This document shows positions 33,933 through 42,364 of a stretch of DNA of 64,000 bases, one piece after another. The stretch spans positions 27,711 through 91,710 of the forward strand of contig JARRKC010000044.1 of NCBI GenBank assembly GCA_037388505.1. Direction: 5' to 3'. Source of the DNA: JARRKC01 sp037388505. Lineage in GTDB: Bacteria > Acidobacteriota > UBA6911 > RPQK01 > JAPXNP01. Under the pieces are notes generated by a model, which was not told the DNA's origin, made no database searches, and saw only the letters and a list, made by a program, of their open reading frames with translations. The translations under genes and the position numbers were made by a program. The number at the start of each line of letters is the position of its first letter. Within the stretch, counting starts at the first letter, position 1.

Positions 33933-35337
33933 GATCCAATGGAAACTCGCCCTGTTGCTTGGCTTGACCCTTGCGGGCTGCAATCTGGCTCCCAAGTACA
34001 GCCAACCCAAGACGCCTGTTCCAAACCACTGGCCGGAGGGGCCCGCCTATAAGGCGGAGGCCGGACCGACAGGGGCCGCCCCGGTCCAGTTGCACCCGGA
34101 AGATTTCATCAAGGATCCAAATTTGCTCGGCGTCCTGCAACTGGCTCTCGAAAACAGCCGGGATCTGCGCTTGGCGGCGCTCAACGTCGCAAGCGCCCGT
34201 TCCCTTTATCGCATCCAGCGCGGCGAACTCTTTCCCTCGGTGGGTGCCTCGCTTTCCGGCACGAAGGAGCACACGTCCCGCGATTTGTCGGGACCGGATC
34301 AAGCGCGAACGACGGAGCGCTACAGCGTCGATCTCGGAGTGAGCGCCTGGGAGGTCGACCTGTTCGGCCGGATTCGGAACTTGAAGCAGTCGGCCCTCGA
34401 GCAGTTCTTCGCCTTCGAGGCGTATCGACGTGGTGCGGAGATCCTGCTGCTCAGCGAGGTGTCTCGCGCTTACTACACCCTCGCCGCGGACCGGGAGTCC
34501 CTCAAGCTCGCCGGGGCCACTCTCAAGACCCAGCAGGACTCCTACGACCTGGTGAATACGTTGTACAAGAACGGGTTGGCGACCGAGTTGGATTTGCGCC
34601 GAGCAGAAACCCAGGTGGAGGCGGCCCGTGAGGACATCGGCCTGTACACCCAACTCACGGCTCAGGATATCAACGCCCTGAACTTCCTGGTCGGCGCGCC
34701 CGTGCCTGCCGACCAACTCCCCGGCGGTCTGGTCGGAATCGTCCCTCCGGAGACGATAGGCGCCGGCCTGTCCTCCGATATCCTGCTGGGCCGACCCGAC
34801 GTGGAGGCCGCAGAGCACCAACTGAAGGCGGCCTACGCGGATATCGGCGCGGCGCGGGCGGCTTTCTTCCCGCGAATCGGTCTCACCGCTCTGGGTGGTA
34901 CGGCCAGTCGTGCCTTGTCGGGCCTCTTCGACGCGGCCACCGGGACCTGGACCTTTGCCGCGCAGGCCGCCATGCCGGTCTTCGACGCTCGTACGCGGCC
35001 CGCACTGCGCTTGACAGAGAACGAAAAGGAGATCCTGGTGACCGAGTATGAAAAGGCGATCCAGACGGCGTTCCGCGAAACAGCGGACACCCTGGCCGTC
35101 TTGGGTACCATCGATGACCGGATCCAGGCTCACGTGGCCCTGGTCCAGGCTTCCTCCGAGGCGTACCGACTCACTCAGGTGCGCTACAAGAACGGGATCG
35201 ACAGCTATCTCGGGGTCCTCGATGCACAGCGCTCCCTGTATTCGGCGCAGCAAGGGATGGTCTTGCTCGAGCTGGCGAAATTCAGCAACCAGATTCGCTT
35301 CTACGAGGTTCTCGGGGGACAGGGCTATCGCCCGTAG
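33925..35337 (+). CDS. Outer-membrane efflux lipoprotein (NodT/OprM type)
   Basis: A 470-aa outer-membrane factor. ATG at 33925 overlaps the pump gene; the product starts with a lipoprotein signal, lipobox LAGC (Cys19), then CNLAPKYSQPKTPVPNHW as in OprM relatives. Two repeats of the OEP domain follow, with family stretches NSRDLRLAALNVASARSLYR, DLFGRIRN, LGRPDVEAAEHQLKAAYADIGAARAAFFPRI and RYKNGIDSYLGVLDAQRSLY. It forms the trimeric exit duct of the tripartite pump. Confidence 0.93.
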   Translation: MSRIQWKLALLLGLTLAGCNLAPKYSQPKTPVPNHWPEGPAYKAEAGPTGAAPVQLHPEDFIKDPNLLGVLQLALENSRDLRLAALNVASARSLYRIQRGELFPSVGASLSGTKEHTSRDLSGPDQARTTERYSVDLGVSAWEVDLFGRIRNLKQSALEQFFAFEAYRRGAEILLLSEVSRAYYTLAADRESLKLAGATLKTQQDSYDLVNTLYKNGLATELDLRRAETQVEAAREDIGLYTQLTAQDINALNFLVGAPVPADQLPGGLVGIVPPETIGAGLSSDILLGRPDVEAAEHQLKAAYADIGAARAAFFPRIGLTALGGTASRALSGLFDAATGTWTFAAQAAMPVFDARTRPALRLTENEKEILVTEYEKAIQTAFRETADTLAVLGTIDDRIQAHVALVQASSEAYRLTQVRYKNGIDSYLGVLDAQRSLYSAQQGMVLLELAKFSNQIRFYEVLGGQGYRP

Positions 35338-35381
35338 GAGACCGTCGAGAGTACGCAACGGGATACGAGGAGGTCCGTGGT

Positions 35382-36044
35382 TTGGCAGAGAAGTCGGAAA
35401 ACGCGTTGTCACGGCGTCAGAGGCGCAAGCTCCAGCTGAGGGAGGAGATCCTGGACGCCGCGCTGGACCTGTTTGCCGAGAAGGGCTTCCACGACGTCGC
35501 GATGCAGGAGGTCGCCGACCGCGTGGAGGTCAGCGTGGGTACCCTGTACAACATCTTCTCGAGCAAGGAAGATCTCTACCAGCAGTTGGTCGTCGAACAC
35601 GCCCGGAACTTCATCACGGTGCTGCGACGACTTCTTTCCGACGGCGGGGAGAATCCCTTGGATGTCGTGCGCGAACACATTGCGGCAGCTTGGGGAGTAC
35701 TGAGTTCCGACCGCCGGGTGCTGAAGCTCTATCTCGGCTTGACCCAGGGGGCGCGTTTTTCGGTGCAGCTCCGGCTGCATCGAGACCTCAGGAAGGAGAC
35801 CGAGCTGCTGACGGAGGCCCTCAGCGCAGTGATGGACCGTGCCATCGCACAGAAGCTGCTCCGTCCGGTCGGCGGGCGGAACCTTGTTTTGATGCTGCAG
35901 GGGATTTCCCACTCCTTCTTCGTGGACTGGCTCCAGAATCCCGACCCCGAAGCAGTCGACCGCAACGTCGAAATGATACTGAACCTCTTCTTCAGAGGTG
36001 CCCTGGAGAAGCCGGCTCGCGACGAAGGGGAAATGTACAGATGA
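35382..36044 (+). CDS. TetR-family repressor of the efflux operon
   Basis: A 220-aa regulator. TTG start at 35382 with GGAGG 8 nt upstream. Residues 17-65 (REEILDAALDLFAEKGFHDVAMQEVADRVEVSVGTLYNIFSSKEDLYQQLV) are the TetR helix-turn-helix domain; the rest is an all-helical ligand and dimer domain. It lies 44 nt after the outer-membrane factor gene on the same strand, so it is probably the last gene of the efflux operon. I infer that it represses that operon through the twin palindromes at 29029-29061 and is released by pump substrates. Confidence 0.9.
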   Translation: MAEKSENALSRRQRRKLQLREEILDAALDLFAEKGFHDVAMQEVADRVEVSVGTLYNIFSSKEDLYQQLVVEHARNFITVLRRLLSDGGENPLDVVREHIAAAWGVLSSDRRVLKLYLGLTQGARFSVQLRLHRDLRKETELLTEALSAVMDRAIAQKLLRPVGGRNLVLMLQGISHSFFVDWLQNPDPEAVDRNVEMILNLFFRGALEKPARDEGEMYR

Positions 36045-36083
36045 GTACAATGTACGCATCAGCGACACGAGGGAGTTCCATGC

Positions 36084-37130
36084 ATGTCAGCAGCGAGGGA
36101 TGGGCATAACCACAGAGACAGAACGGACGGACGGCAAACGGAGCCGAAGCAGTCGCATCCCCGCATGATCTTCGGAGTCTATGGAGGCGGTATTGCCGGG
36201 ACTGATTCGGGAATCGCGACCGGTCCGGCAGACGAACCCGATCGGATCAACCGGGCCCTCGATCTGCTGCAGGGCAGGAGTGAGGAATTTCTGGTCCGCG
36301 CCTACGTCCACTTTTCGGGCCCTGGCGGGTCGACAGCAGACCTTCGGACACCTGCATTCATGTCGGACTACGTCCGTGACGGCAGAACGCTCGACCTGGT
36401 CCTCTGCTACCGAGATGCCGGGGGCGGAGATCTGGAGCCCTGGATCGAATTCATTCTTCGGGAGATCCGTCGATTCGGGTACGCCCTGGGTAAACTGCAG
36501 ATCACGGAAGAGCCCAATCTGTACCAGCATCCGGGGGATGGAGAGTTCTTCCCCCAGGTCGTGGCGGCGCTGGGTGAAGGCATTCGCCGAGCCCGGCGGG
36601 AAATCGACCAGCTGGGGCTCCCGACCCAGGTCGGGTTCAACTCGGTTCCCTGCTTCGATGCGGAGGATCGATTCTGGGGTTCGTTGAAGAGGATCACGTC
36701 TCCGAGCTTCCTCGAAGCTCTGGACTTCGTTGGCCTCGACTTCTTCCCCGACGTCTTTCGGCGTCTACCTCCCGACGGATCTGCAGGAGACCTCCGTCAA
36801 TCGGTGGCTGTGGTTCTCCGCCACTTCCGCAGTGTCGTGATGAGCGGGGCCGGTATTCCCAGATCAGTTCCCATACACATCACCGAAAACGGCTGGCCCA
36901 CGGGTCCCGATCGCCTGGAGAGTCGCCAGGCCGAGGTGATCGAGACCGTGGTGCGCACGATCGACGGCCTGCGCGAAGAACTGAACATCACCCACTACGA
37001 GCATTTCGCTCTGCGGGACGCCGCCACGAACCAGGACAACTGGTTCTACCGCTTCGGCCTGTTGCGTGACGACTACTCGGCCAAGCCTGCCTTCGACACG
37101 TACAGACGGCTGATCGAAGAACTGAGCTGA
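36084..37130 (+). CDS. Clan-A-like (TIM-barrel) glycoside hydrolase candidate
   Basis: A 348-aa protein. The likely start at 36084 has GAGGGAG upstream; ATG at 36165 is an alternative beginning directly at IFGVYGGG. Two glutamates sit in clan-A contexts: LQITEEPNLY (Glu142/143, like the acid/base NEP motif) and IHITENGWPTG (Glu269, like the nucleophile ITENGW). The spacing, about 126 residues, and the strand-like stretches LDFVGLDFFPDVF support a TIM barrel. No signal peptide, so it should act in the cytoplasm. Substrate unknown; not a close match to any one family I can name. Confidence 0.65.
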   Translation: MSAARDGHNHRDRTDGRQTEPKQSHPRMIFGVYGGGIAGTDSGIATGPADEPDRINRALDLLQGRSEEFLVRAYVHFSGPGGSTADLRTPAFMSDYVRDGRTLDLVLCYRDAGGGDLEPWIEFILREIRRFGYALGKLQITEEPNLYQHPGDGEFFPQVVAALGEGIRRARREIDQLGLPTQVGFNSVPCFDAEDRFWGSLKRITSPSFLEALDFVGLDFFPDVFRRLPPDGSAGDLRQSVAVVLRHFRSVVMSGAGIPRSVPIHITENGWPTGPDRLESRQAEVIETVVRTIDGLREELNITHYEHFALRDAATNQDNWFYRFGLLRDDYSAKPAFDTYRRLIEELS

Positions 37131-37229
37131 CCGGTCGCCCCAGTCTTGCGCACCCGTCCCCCAATGGAACAGACGAGACGAATGACGACAACACCAGTGG
37201 GGAAAGCGGCTCATCACATAGGCGAGTTG

Positions 37230-37574
37230 TCAGATCCATCCTTGCCACTTTGCCCACGTATAAACCAGATCTCCCAGGAAAATGCTCCCGAATAGCTGTT
37301 TGTTGTGCCGAGCCAGCCAGAGGGGAAGATAGATGTCGAAATTGTCCCTCCGGTCCTCGGTGTAGCGGGCGGCGACATCGGTGAGGGGACAACGCCACCG
37401 GTTGGCCACGATGATGAAGACCTCCACCGTCACGATGGTTATCAACAAGGCCGCGGTGCTGAACTCACCACGCCACGCATAAATGGGAATGGCAAGGATG
37501 CAACCGGCGAAAAAGGCCCAGGCGATCGTGTGAACGGTCTTGACAATACGCAGGGCAGCTCGAGGGCTCATCAT
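37230..37574 (-). CDS. Small integral membrane protein, DUF2784-like
   Basis: A 114-aa protein with two clear membrane helices (VKTVHTIAWAFFAGCILAIPIYAW, about 11-34, and AALLITIVTVEVFIIVAN, about 41-58), a conserved-looking RWRCPLTDVAARY motif and a third hydrophobic end segment. The size and the Cys-Pro-Leu-Thr motif after helix 2 recall DUF2784 proteins, whose function is unknown. Single gene. Confidence 0.7.
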   Translation of the reverse strand: MMSPRAALRIVKTVHTIAWAFFAGCILAIPIYAWRGEFSTAALLITIVTVEVFIIVANRWRCPLTDVAARYTEDRRDNFDIYLPLWLARHNKQLFGSIFLGDLVYTWAKWQGWI

Positions 37575-37649
37575 CGCATATTCACGAACCCGTGCTCGGC
37601 TCCACTATACTCTCCGCCCGGATGCCCGGTGGATAGAAGTCGGCCGAAA

Positions 37650-37745
37650 ACGGGGACTGCAATCCCCGCGGCAGGGTTTCACCCAAGGTCGCAAAGGACG
37701 CAGGCGATCTCTTTACTCTGGAAACCTTGGCGGCTTGGCGCGGAA
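37650..37745. repeat. Degenerate dispersed repeat-like sequence
   Basis: Bases around 37672-37740 read TTTCACCCAAGGTCGCAAAGGACGC, then CTTTACTCTGGAAACCTTGGCGGCTTGGCG. Such Arg/Lys-free 'AAAGGACGC...CCTTGGCGGC' strings are a familiar kind of non-coding dispersed repeat in bacterial genomes. Only this copy is seen in the window, so its status as a repeat is from recollection of the pattern. Confidence 0.25.
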
Positions 37746-37779
37746 TCCGTCCCAGTTGGGTCTGGCCCCCGATCGCGGC

Positions 37780-38673
37780 CTACTTGCGGCGTCGCACCTG
37801 GACTTTGGCCAGGTTCTCGTAGAACTGGATGATGCCGCCGTGGTCGTCACCGGCCTTTCCGTCCGTCTTCAGGGCCTGCATGACCTCCATGACGCCGCTG
37901 CTGAGAGGCACCGGGACACCGAGCTCATGGGCGGTATCCAGGGCATTCGCCAGGTCCTTGATATGCAGGGCGATGCGGAAACCCGGCGTGAAATTGCCGT
38001 CCAGAGCCAGCGGCACTTTGGCGTCGAGCACCGTGCTCCCGGCGAGGCCGCCGCGAATGGCGAGGTAGACCTTTTCCGGGTCGACCCCCGCCTTGGTCGC
38101 CAGCACCATCGCCTCGGACATCGCCGCGATATTCAGGGCCACGATGATCTGGTTCGCCAGTTTCGTGGTGTTTCCGCTGCCGATGTCGCCGACCAGAACG
38201 GCCGATGCGCCCATGCACTTCAGGATCTTCTCGACGCGATCGAAGACCTCTTGCTTGCCTCCGACCATGATAGAGAGGGTCCCGTCCTTGGCCTTCGGCT
38301 CGCCGCCGCTGACCGGTGCATCGAGCATCTCGACGCCCTTCTTTTGAGCTTCGGCCGCGACTTCCTGGGCAACCAGCGGGGCAATGGAGCTCATGTCGAC
38401 CAGAATCAACCCGGCCCTGGCACCGTCGAGGACCCCGTCTCTTCCCAGGACGGCTTCTTTCACGTCCGGGGAATTCGGCAGCATCGTAATCACGACGTCG
38501 CTCTGTGACGCCACGTCCTTGCTGCTCTTGCCCTCCTTGGCCCCGGCCGCAACGACGTCCCGGACCGGTTCTGGTCGGACGTCGTAGACCGTCAGACTGT
38601 AGCCCGCCTTGATCAAGTTCATGGCCATGGGTTTCCCCATGATCCCCAATCCGATGAATCCTATCTTTTCCAT
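37780..38673 (-). CDS. Beta-hydroxyacid dehydrogenase (tartronate-semialdehyde reductase-like)
   Basis: A 297-aa NAD(P)-dependent dehydrogenase. ATG at 38673 gives the canonical start MEKIGFIGLGIMGKPMAMNL with Rossmann motif GLGIMG (residues 8-13). The substrate-binding motif DAPVSGGEPKAKDGTL and catalytic-Lys segment GSGNTTKLANQ are intact. Close relatives reduce tartronate semialdehyde, 3-hydroxyisobutyrate-type acids or sulfolactaldehyde. It is the last gene of an operon with alcohol dehydrogenase and split transketolase, pointing to sugar or sugar-acid breakdown. Confidence 0.92.
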   Translation of the reverse strand: MEKIGFIGLGIMGKPMAMNLIKAGYSLTVYDVRPEPVRDVVAAGAKEGKSSKDVASQSDVVITMLPNSPDVKEAVLGRDGVLDGARAGLILVDMSSIAPLVAQEVAAEAQKKGVEMLDAPVSGGEPKAKDGTLSIMVGGKQEVFDRVEKILKCMGASAVLVGDIGSGNTTKLANQIIVALNIAAMSEAMVLATKAGVDPEKVYLAIRGGLAGSTVLDAKVPLALDGNFTPGFRIALHIKDLANALDTAHELGVPVPLSSGVMEVMQALKTDGKAGDDHGGIIQFYENLAKVQVRRRK

Positions 38674-38705
38674 TGCGTTCACCCCAGACGATGCGTACCC
38701 GACGT

Positions 38706-39761
38706 TTAGTCGATCGGTGTCAAGGCGACCTTCATCGCCTTCCTGTCCTCCACCAATTTGAAAGCCTCTTCCCATTGGTCAATGGGGAGCTCGTGCGTGA
38801 TCACGCGTTCCAGGTCGATTTGTCCCGTGCCCATCAGCGTCAGGGCTTTCTCCCACACGTCCCATGTATGGCTGAAATGTCCCTTGAACGTCACGGATTT
38901 CGCAATCAGCGGGTCCAGGCTGAAGTTCACCGGTTTGGGTCCCCAGCCGATTTTGGTGATCTGACCGTTCGGACGCACCGCATTCATGGACAGTTTCAGA
39001 GTCGCAGCCGGGCCGGCCGTGTCCACGACCAGATCCGCACCGTAGCCATCGCCCAAAGCCATGATTTTCGACAACGGGTCCTCCTGGCTGCTGTTCACGG
39101 CGATGGTGGCGCCGAACTCCTTCGAGAACTGCAACCGCCCGTCATCGCCCTCGGCGCCGACGGCGACGATTTCGCTCGCACCCTGAAGCTGGGCCATCTT
39201 CATACACAGCAGGCCAATCGGTCCCGGCCCGATCACAACGACCTTATCACCGGGTTTCACGGCGCTGTTGCTCACCACCGACTTGTAGGCCACACAGAAG
39301 GGCTCGGTGATCGAGGCCGCCTTCAGGGAGACGCTCTCAGGGACTCTGTGCAGAATCCGCTCGGGCACCTTGACGTATTTCGTGAAGGCCCCGTCGCAAT
39401 GAAAGCCGAACCCTTTTCGCTCACGGCACAGATGATAGTTGTTGGTCCGGCAAAGGGCGCACCGGCCGCAGTAGTCGGCGTGGGTCTCCGAGGTCACGCG
39501 TTCCCCGACCTTGAATTTGCTGACCCGCTTGCCTGCTTCAACGATCCGGCCTGCGAATTCGTGCCCCAGAATGAAAGGGCAGTTGAAGTTGAACACCACC
39601 GAGCCGTTGTGCATGTGTGGGTCGGTCCCGCAGACGCCGACATAGGCCACTTCGACCAAGACGTCGCTCTCACCGATCTCCGGGACCGGCACCTCCCGCA
39701 ACTCTGTGGCATTGGGCTTGTTCTCGTACTTGACGACCGCCTTCATCGTCTTGGTTTTCAT
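38706..39761 (-). CDS. Zinc-dependent sorbitol/threonine-type alcohol dehydrogenase
   Basis: A 351-aa medium-chain dehydrogenase. Catalytic-zinc region GVCGTDPHMHNG and GHEFAGRIVEAG are present, and the structural-zinc lobe CGRCALCRTNNYHLC has all four cysteines. The nucleotide-binding glycine motif is GPGPIGLLCM. Substrate type is a polyol or sugar alcohol by family. It lies 3 nt after the transketolase C-terminal subunit gene and 32 nt before the beta-hydroxyacid dehydrogenase gene, so it is within one operon. Confidence 0.92.
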   Translation of the reverse strand: MKTKTMKAVVKYENKPNATELREVPVPEIGESDVLVEVAYVGVCGTDPHMHNGSVVFNFNCPFILGHEFAGRIVEAGKRVSKFKVGERVTSETHADYCGRCALCRTNNYHLCRERKGFGFHCDGAFTKYVKVPERILHRVPESVSLKAASITEPFCVAYKSVVSNSAVKPGDKVVVIGPGPIGLLCMKMAQLQGASEIVAVGAEGDDGRLQFSKEFGATIAVNSSQEDPLSKIMALGDGYGADLVVDTAGPAATLKLSMNAVRPNGQITKIGWGPKPVNFSLDPLIAKSVTFKGHFSHTWDVWEKALTLMGTGQIDLERVITHELPIDQWEEAFKLVEDRKAMKVALTPID

Positions 39762-39764
39762 AGC

Positions 39765-40697
39765 CTACCCCAGGACCTTCTTCACCGCGTCGACCACCGC
39801 CGCATCCGTCAAACCGTAATGCGCCAGGAGTTGCTCATAGTCGAGTGACGATTGCCCGAAGCAATCCTGGACCGCGACCGCTTCCATGGGCAGGGCCTGC
39901 CCTCTCAGGGCAAAGGCAACGGCGCTGGCCAGTCCGCCGATGATCGTATGTTCCTCGACCGTCACGACTCCCTTGACCCCGCCCGCCAGCTTGCGAATCG
40001 CCTCTTCGTCGATCGGCTTCAACGTGCTGACGTTGACGACTCGCACGGAGACACCCCCGTTCTCCAGGGCCTCCGCGGCCTTGAGCGATTTGTACACCAT
40101 GTAACCATGAGCAAAGACCACGACGTCCGTCCCTTGCCGGATCACCGTGGGCCGACCGATCTCGAATTCCTGGTTCTCGTCCGTGACGTCGGGCACGGGG
40201 TTGCGCAGGATGCGCATGTAGATCGGCCCGTCGTACGCGGCTGCGGCCCGGGTCATCTTTTTCGTCTCAATACCGTCGGCCGGAGACAGGATCGTCATGT
40301 TCGGTATGGCCCGCATGATCGCGACATCTTCGATGCTCTGATGGGTGGCACCATCTCCAAAATCCGAAAGTCCGCAACTGGAGCCGACGATCTTCACATT
40401 GAGCTTGCCGATACAACTGACCCGAATCTGGTCGTACGGCCGTCCGGTGGCAAAAACGGCGAAGGAATTGGCGAACGCGATCTTGCCGGACAGGGCCAAA
40501 CCTGCCGCCGTCGAAATCATGTTTTGCTCGCCGATCCCCACCTCGAAGAACCGCTCCGGAAACTCCTGTTCGAAGAGCTTCGTCATCGTCGTCTTGCTGA
40601 GGTCGGCCTCCAGCACCACAATCCGCTCGTCTTGTCTGCCCAGTTCGACGAGTGTTTCGCCGTAAACCGTTCTGCAGTTTTGCGTGTTCATTTGCAT
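39765..40697 (-). CDS. Transketolase, C-terminal subunit (split enzyme)
   Basis: A 310-aa protein equal to the pyrimidine-binding and C-terminal domains of transketolase: LEADLSKTTMTKLFEQEFPERFFEVGIGEQNMISTAAGLALSG and the final domain with VVTVEEHTIIGGLASAVA. The conserved GEQNM segment contacts thiamine diphosphate. Works with the 275-aa N-terminal subunit encoded 6 nt upstream. Split transketolases serve the pentose phosphate pathway in some bacteria but in others act on special substrates, e.g. apulose 4-phosphate or sulfofructose. The neighbourhood suggests a dedicated catabolic role. Confidence 0.93.
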   Translation of the reverse strand: MQMNTQNCRTVYGETLVELGRQDERIVVLEADLSKTTMTKLFEQEFPERFFEVGIGEQNMISTAAGLALSGKIAFANSFAVFATGRPYDQIRVSCIGKLNVKIVGSSCGLSDFGDGATHQSIEDVAIMRAIPNMTILSPADGIETKKMTRAAAAYDGPIYMRILRNPVPDVTDENQEFEIGRPTVIRQGTDVVVFAHGYMVYKSLKAAEALENGGVSVRVVNVSTLKPIDEEAIRKLAGGVKGVVTVEEHTIIGGLASAVAFALRGQALPMEAVAVQDCFGQSSLDYEQLLAHYGLTDAAVVDAVKKVLG

Positions 40698-40703
40698 GTG
40701 TAC

Positions 40704-41531
40704 TCAGTCCTCAAACAGTCGCCGCGCCACTTCATACTGTTCCTGCGTCATGATCCCGTGGTGGAAATCCGCTTTACCTTCGGCAAAGGGCACGCCTTTG
40801 CTCTTGATCGTGTGAGCAACGATCATTACGGGCTGCCCCTTGACCTGGTCGGCTTCATCCAGCGCCTCGGCGATCTGTCCGATATCGTGGCCATCGATCT
40901 CCATCACGTGCCAGCCGAAGCCCCTCCATTTCTCGGCGTGCGGATTCGTGTCGTATCGTTGGACGATCGAGCCGGTCGCCTGCACGAGGTTCTTGTCGAG
41001 AATCGCAACGAGGTTATCCAGTTTGTAGAAGGCTGCCGCCAACGACGCCTCCCAGATCTGTCCCTCGGCGATTTCCCCATCTCCGACGATGCAGTAGACC
41101 TTATAGTCCTTCTTGTCGATCTTTCCCGCCATCGCCATTCCACATGCGACGCTCAAGCCCTGTCCCAACGAGCCGGTGTAGGCCTCGATGCCGGGCATCC
41201 TGCGCATCTCGGGATGTCCCTGCAGAATCGTGCCCAGTTCCTTCAAGGTCCCCAATTCTTCCTTGGGAAAATACCCCCACTCCGCGAGGGCTGCGTACTG
41301 CGCGAGTGCCGCGTGGCCCTTACTCAGGAGAAATCGGTCGCGGTCCGGCCACTTCGGGTTCTGCGGATCGTGACGCATCTTGTGAAAGTAGAGCACGGCC
41401 ACGATATCGGCGATCGAACACGAGCCTCCCAAATGGCCGGGCTTGCCTGTCCCGATCATGTTGACGATGTCAAAGCGTAACTTCTTGGCTGCCTTCTGCA
41501 GCTCTGCTATCTGTTCGGCGGAAACTGACAT
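40704..41531 (-). CDS. Transketolase, N-terminal subunit (split enzyme)
   Basis: A 275-aa protein, ATG at 41531 chosen because GGAGA lies 9 nt upstream and the family-typical start follows (SVSAEQIAELQKAAKKLR). It holds the diphosphate-binding domain: GHLGGSCSIADIVAVLYFHKM, the substrate loop SKGHAALAQYAALAEWGYFP and the thiamine motif GDGEIAEGQIWEASLAAAF ending in AILDKN. First gene of the four-gene operon transketolase N, transketolase C, alcohol dehydrogenase, hydroxyacid dehydrogenase. A perfect 8-bp inverted repeat lies upstream (41564-41594). Confidence 0.93.
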   Translation of the reverse strand: MSVSAEQIAELQKAAKKLRFDIVNMIGTGKPGHLGGSCSIADIVAVLYFHKMRHDPQNPKWPDRDRFLLSKGHAALAQYAALAEWGYFPKEELGTLKELGTILQGHPEMRRMPGIEAYTGSLGQGLSVACGMAMAGKIDKKDYKVYCIVGDGEIAEGQIWEASLAAAFYKLDNLVAILDKNLVQATGSIVQRYDTNPHAEKWRGFGWHVMEIDGHDIGQIAEALDEADQVKGQPVMIVAHTIKSKGVPFAEGKADFHHGIMTQEQYEVARRLFED

Positions 41532-41563
41532 AGCGGTGAATCTCCAACCCAAAGAACGGCTTA

Positions 41564-41594
41564 GTTACCATGTTGTGGAGGTAAAAATGGTAAC
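41564..41594. promoter_or_regulatory. Perfect inverted repeat upstream of the transketolase operon
   Basis: GTTACCAT (41564-41571) and ATGGTAAC (41587-41594) form a perfect 8-bp inverted repeat with 15 nt between arms, 33 nt upstream of the transketolase start. On the minus strand TTGTAC then 17 nt and TACCAT could be a promoter overlapping the distal arm. This looks like an operator for a dimeric regulator; none is encoded next to it. Confidence 0.5.
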
Positions 41595-41695
41595 AGGCTT
41601 GATGGGGATGTACAACGGCTTCTCAGCCCGGCTGCCCTCTAGATCGGTCGCCACGGGATTGCCCAACGGGCGAGCCGTCCGAGGACCAGATTGAA
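41588..41695 (+). CDS. Possible 35-aa ORF with strong ribosome site
   Basis: GGAGGT at 41577-41582 stands 5 nt before an ATG, giving a 35-residue frame beginning MVTGLMGMYNGF. The start codon is inside the inverted repeat and the downstream sequence overlaps a decayed gene on the other strand. The Shine-Dalgarno is excellent but the peptide has no recognisable feature. Confidence 0.2.
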
Positions 41696-41912
41696 GGTCA
41701 CTGGCGGTGGGTTCACGCCGCTGGCCGGCTCCAGCTTCCGCTCCCGGAGACCCTCGAAGAGGTTGACGGGTCTCCTTCTGAAGCTCCTCTCGAAATGCGG
41801 TCAGACGGGACACACCGGGGGGCAGAGAAAACAGGCCGTATCGTCCCTGCTCGTCGGTCTCGGCCCGCAGTGAAACTTCGGTTGCGAGATCGGTGGGTTC
41901 GAGGATGACGTC
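41639..41912 (-). pseudogene. Carboxypeptidase-regulatory-like domain remnant with frameshift
   Basis: On the minus strand one frame reads PTDLATEVSLRAETDEQGRY then GLFSLPPGVSRLTAFREELQKETR, the typical beta-sandwich of carboxypeptidase-regulatory (CarboxypepD_reg) domains, with the T(D)xxGxYxFxxLPPGxYxLTA pattern. Near 41745 coding sense shifts to another frame reading NPPPVTFNLVLGRLARWAIPW and ending at TAG 41639-41641. Upstream the frame runs to a stop near 42015 without start. It is a decayed 3' end of a secreted or TonB-linked protein gene. Confidence 0.45.
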
Positions 41913-42090
41913 TATTGGTGGATCTTGCGGATTGTGCGGGACGCGAGCAGCGCTGAAGATACCCTCGTCGAAGCATTTGGGAGGGCATATAGGGGGCGCG
42001 CTCGATTCGACTCATCCCGATTGCTATGGGAGTCTACTACCTGGCTTGGAAGTATATTGTGGGCTTTCTCAACGAAGAGATGGGCATTGC
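41901..42090 (+). pseudogene. ECF sigma region-2-like remnant
   Basis: The plus strand reads EDDVYWWILRIVRDASSAED then TLVEAFGRAYRGRARFDSSR and TWLGSILWAFSTKRW. This matches the sigma-70 region 2 pattern (LRIVxDxxxAEDxxQExFxRAxR...RFDxSxxxxxTWLxxI). The beginning of region 2 and all of region 4 are missing and no start is present. It overlaps the opposite-strand remnant at 41639-41912 by a few codons; the two cannot both have been genes in that overlap, so one resemblance may be chance. Confidence 0.35.
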
Positions 42091-42284
42091 CTAACGGAGT
42101 CCGCCCAAGCTCCCCCTTGTTGGATCGAGTGCTCGACTGTCGCTCTCCTCAGGCCGAGACCACGGCGTTCTGACGATCGCGCGTGATCGGTCACCAGCAT
42201 AGGCGATTTGTTGTCGGGGGCAGAATTCGGCCGCCTGGATCCAGTCATTCACTAAGCAAACAATCTCGTGGCGGCCTTGCGCAT

Positions 42285-42314
42285 TTGTTGAATAAATGAT
42301 GTAATTAGTAATCT
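42285..42314 (+). promoter_or_regulatory. AT-rich candidate promoter for the 42365 gene
   Basis: TTGTTG (42285-42290) and TAATCT (42309-42314) are 18 nt apart in a sharply AT-rich stretch, about 45 nt before the GTG start of the exported protein gene. Position and composition support a sigma-70-type promoter. Confidence 0.35.
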
Positions 42315-42364
42315 CTTATTAACGTTTCCATCATCCATCAACAAAGCAGGGGGGACTACGGTCT

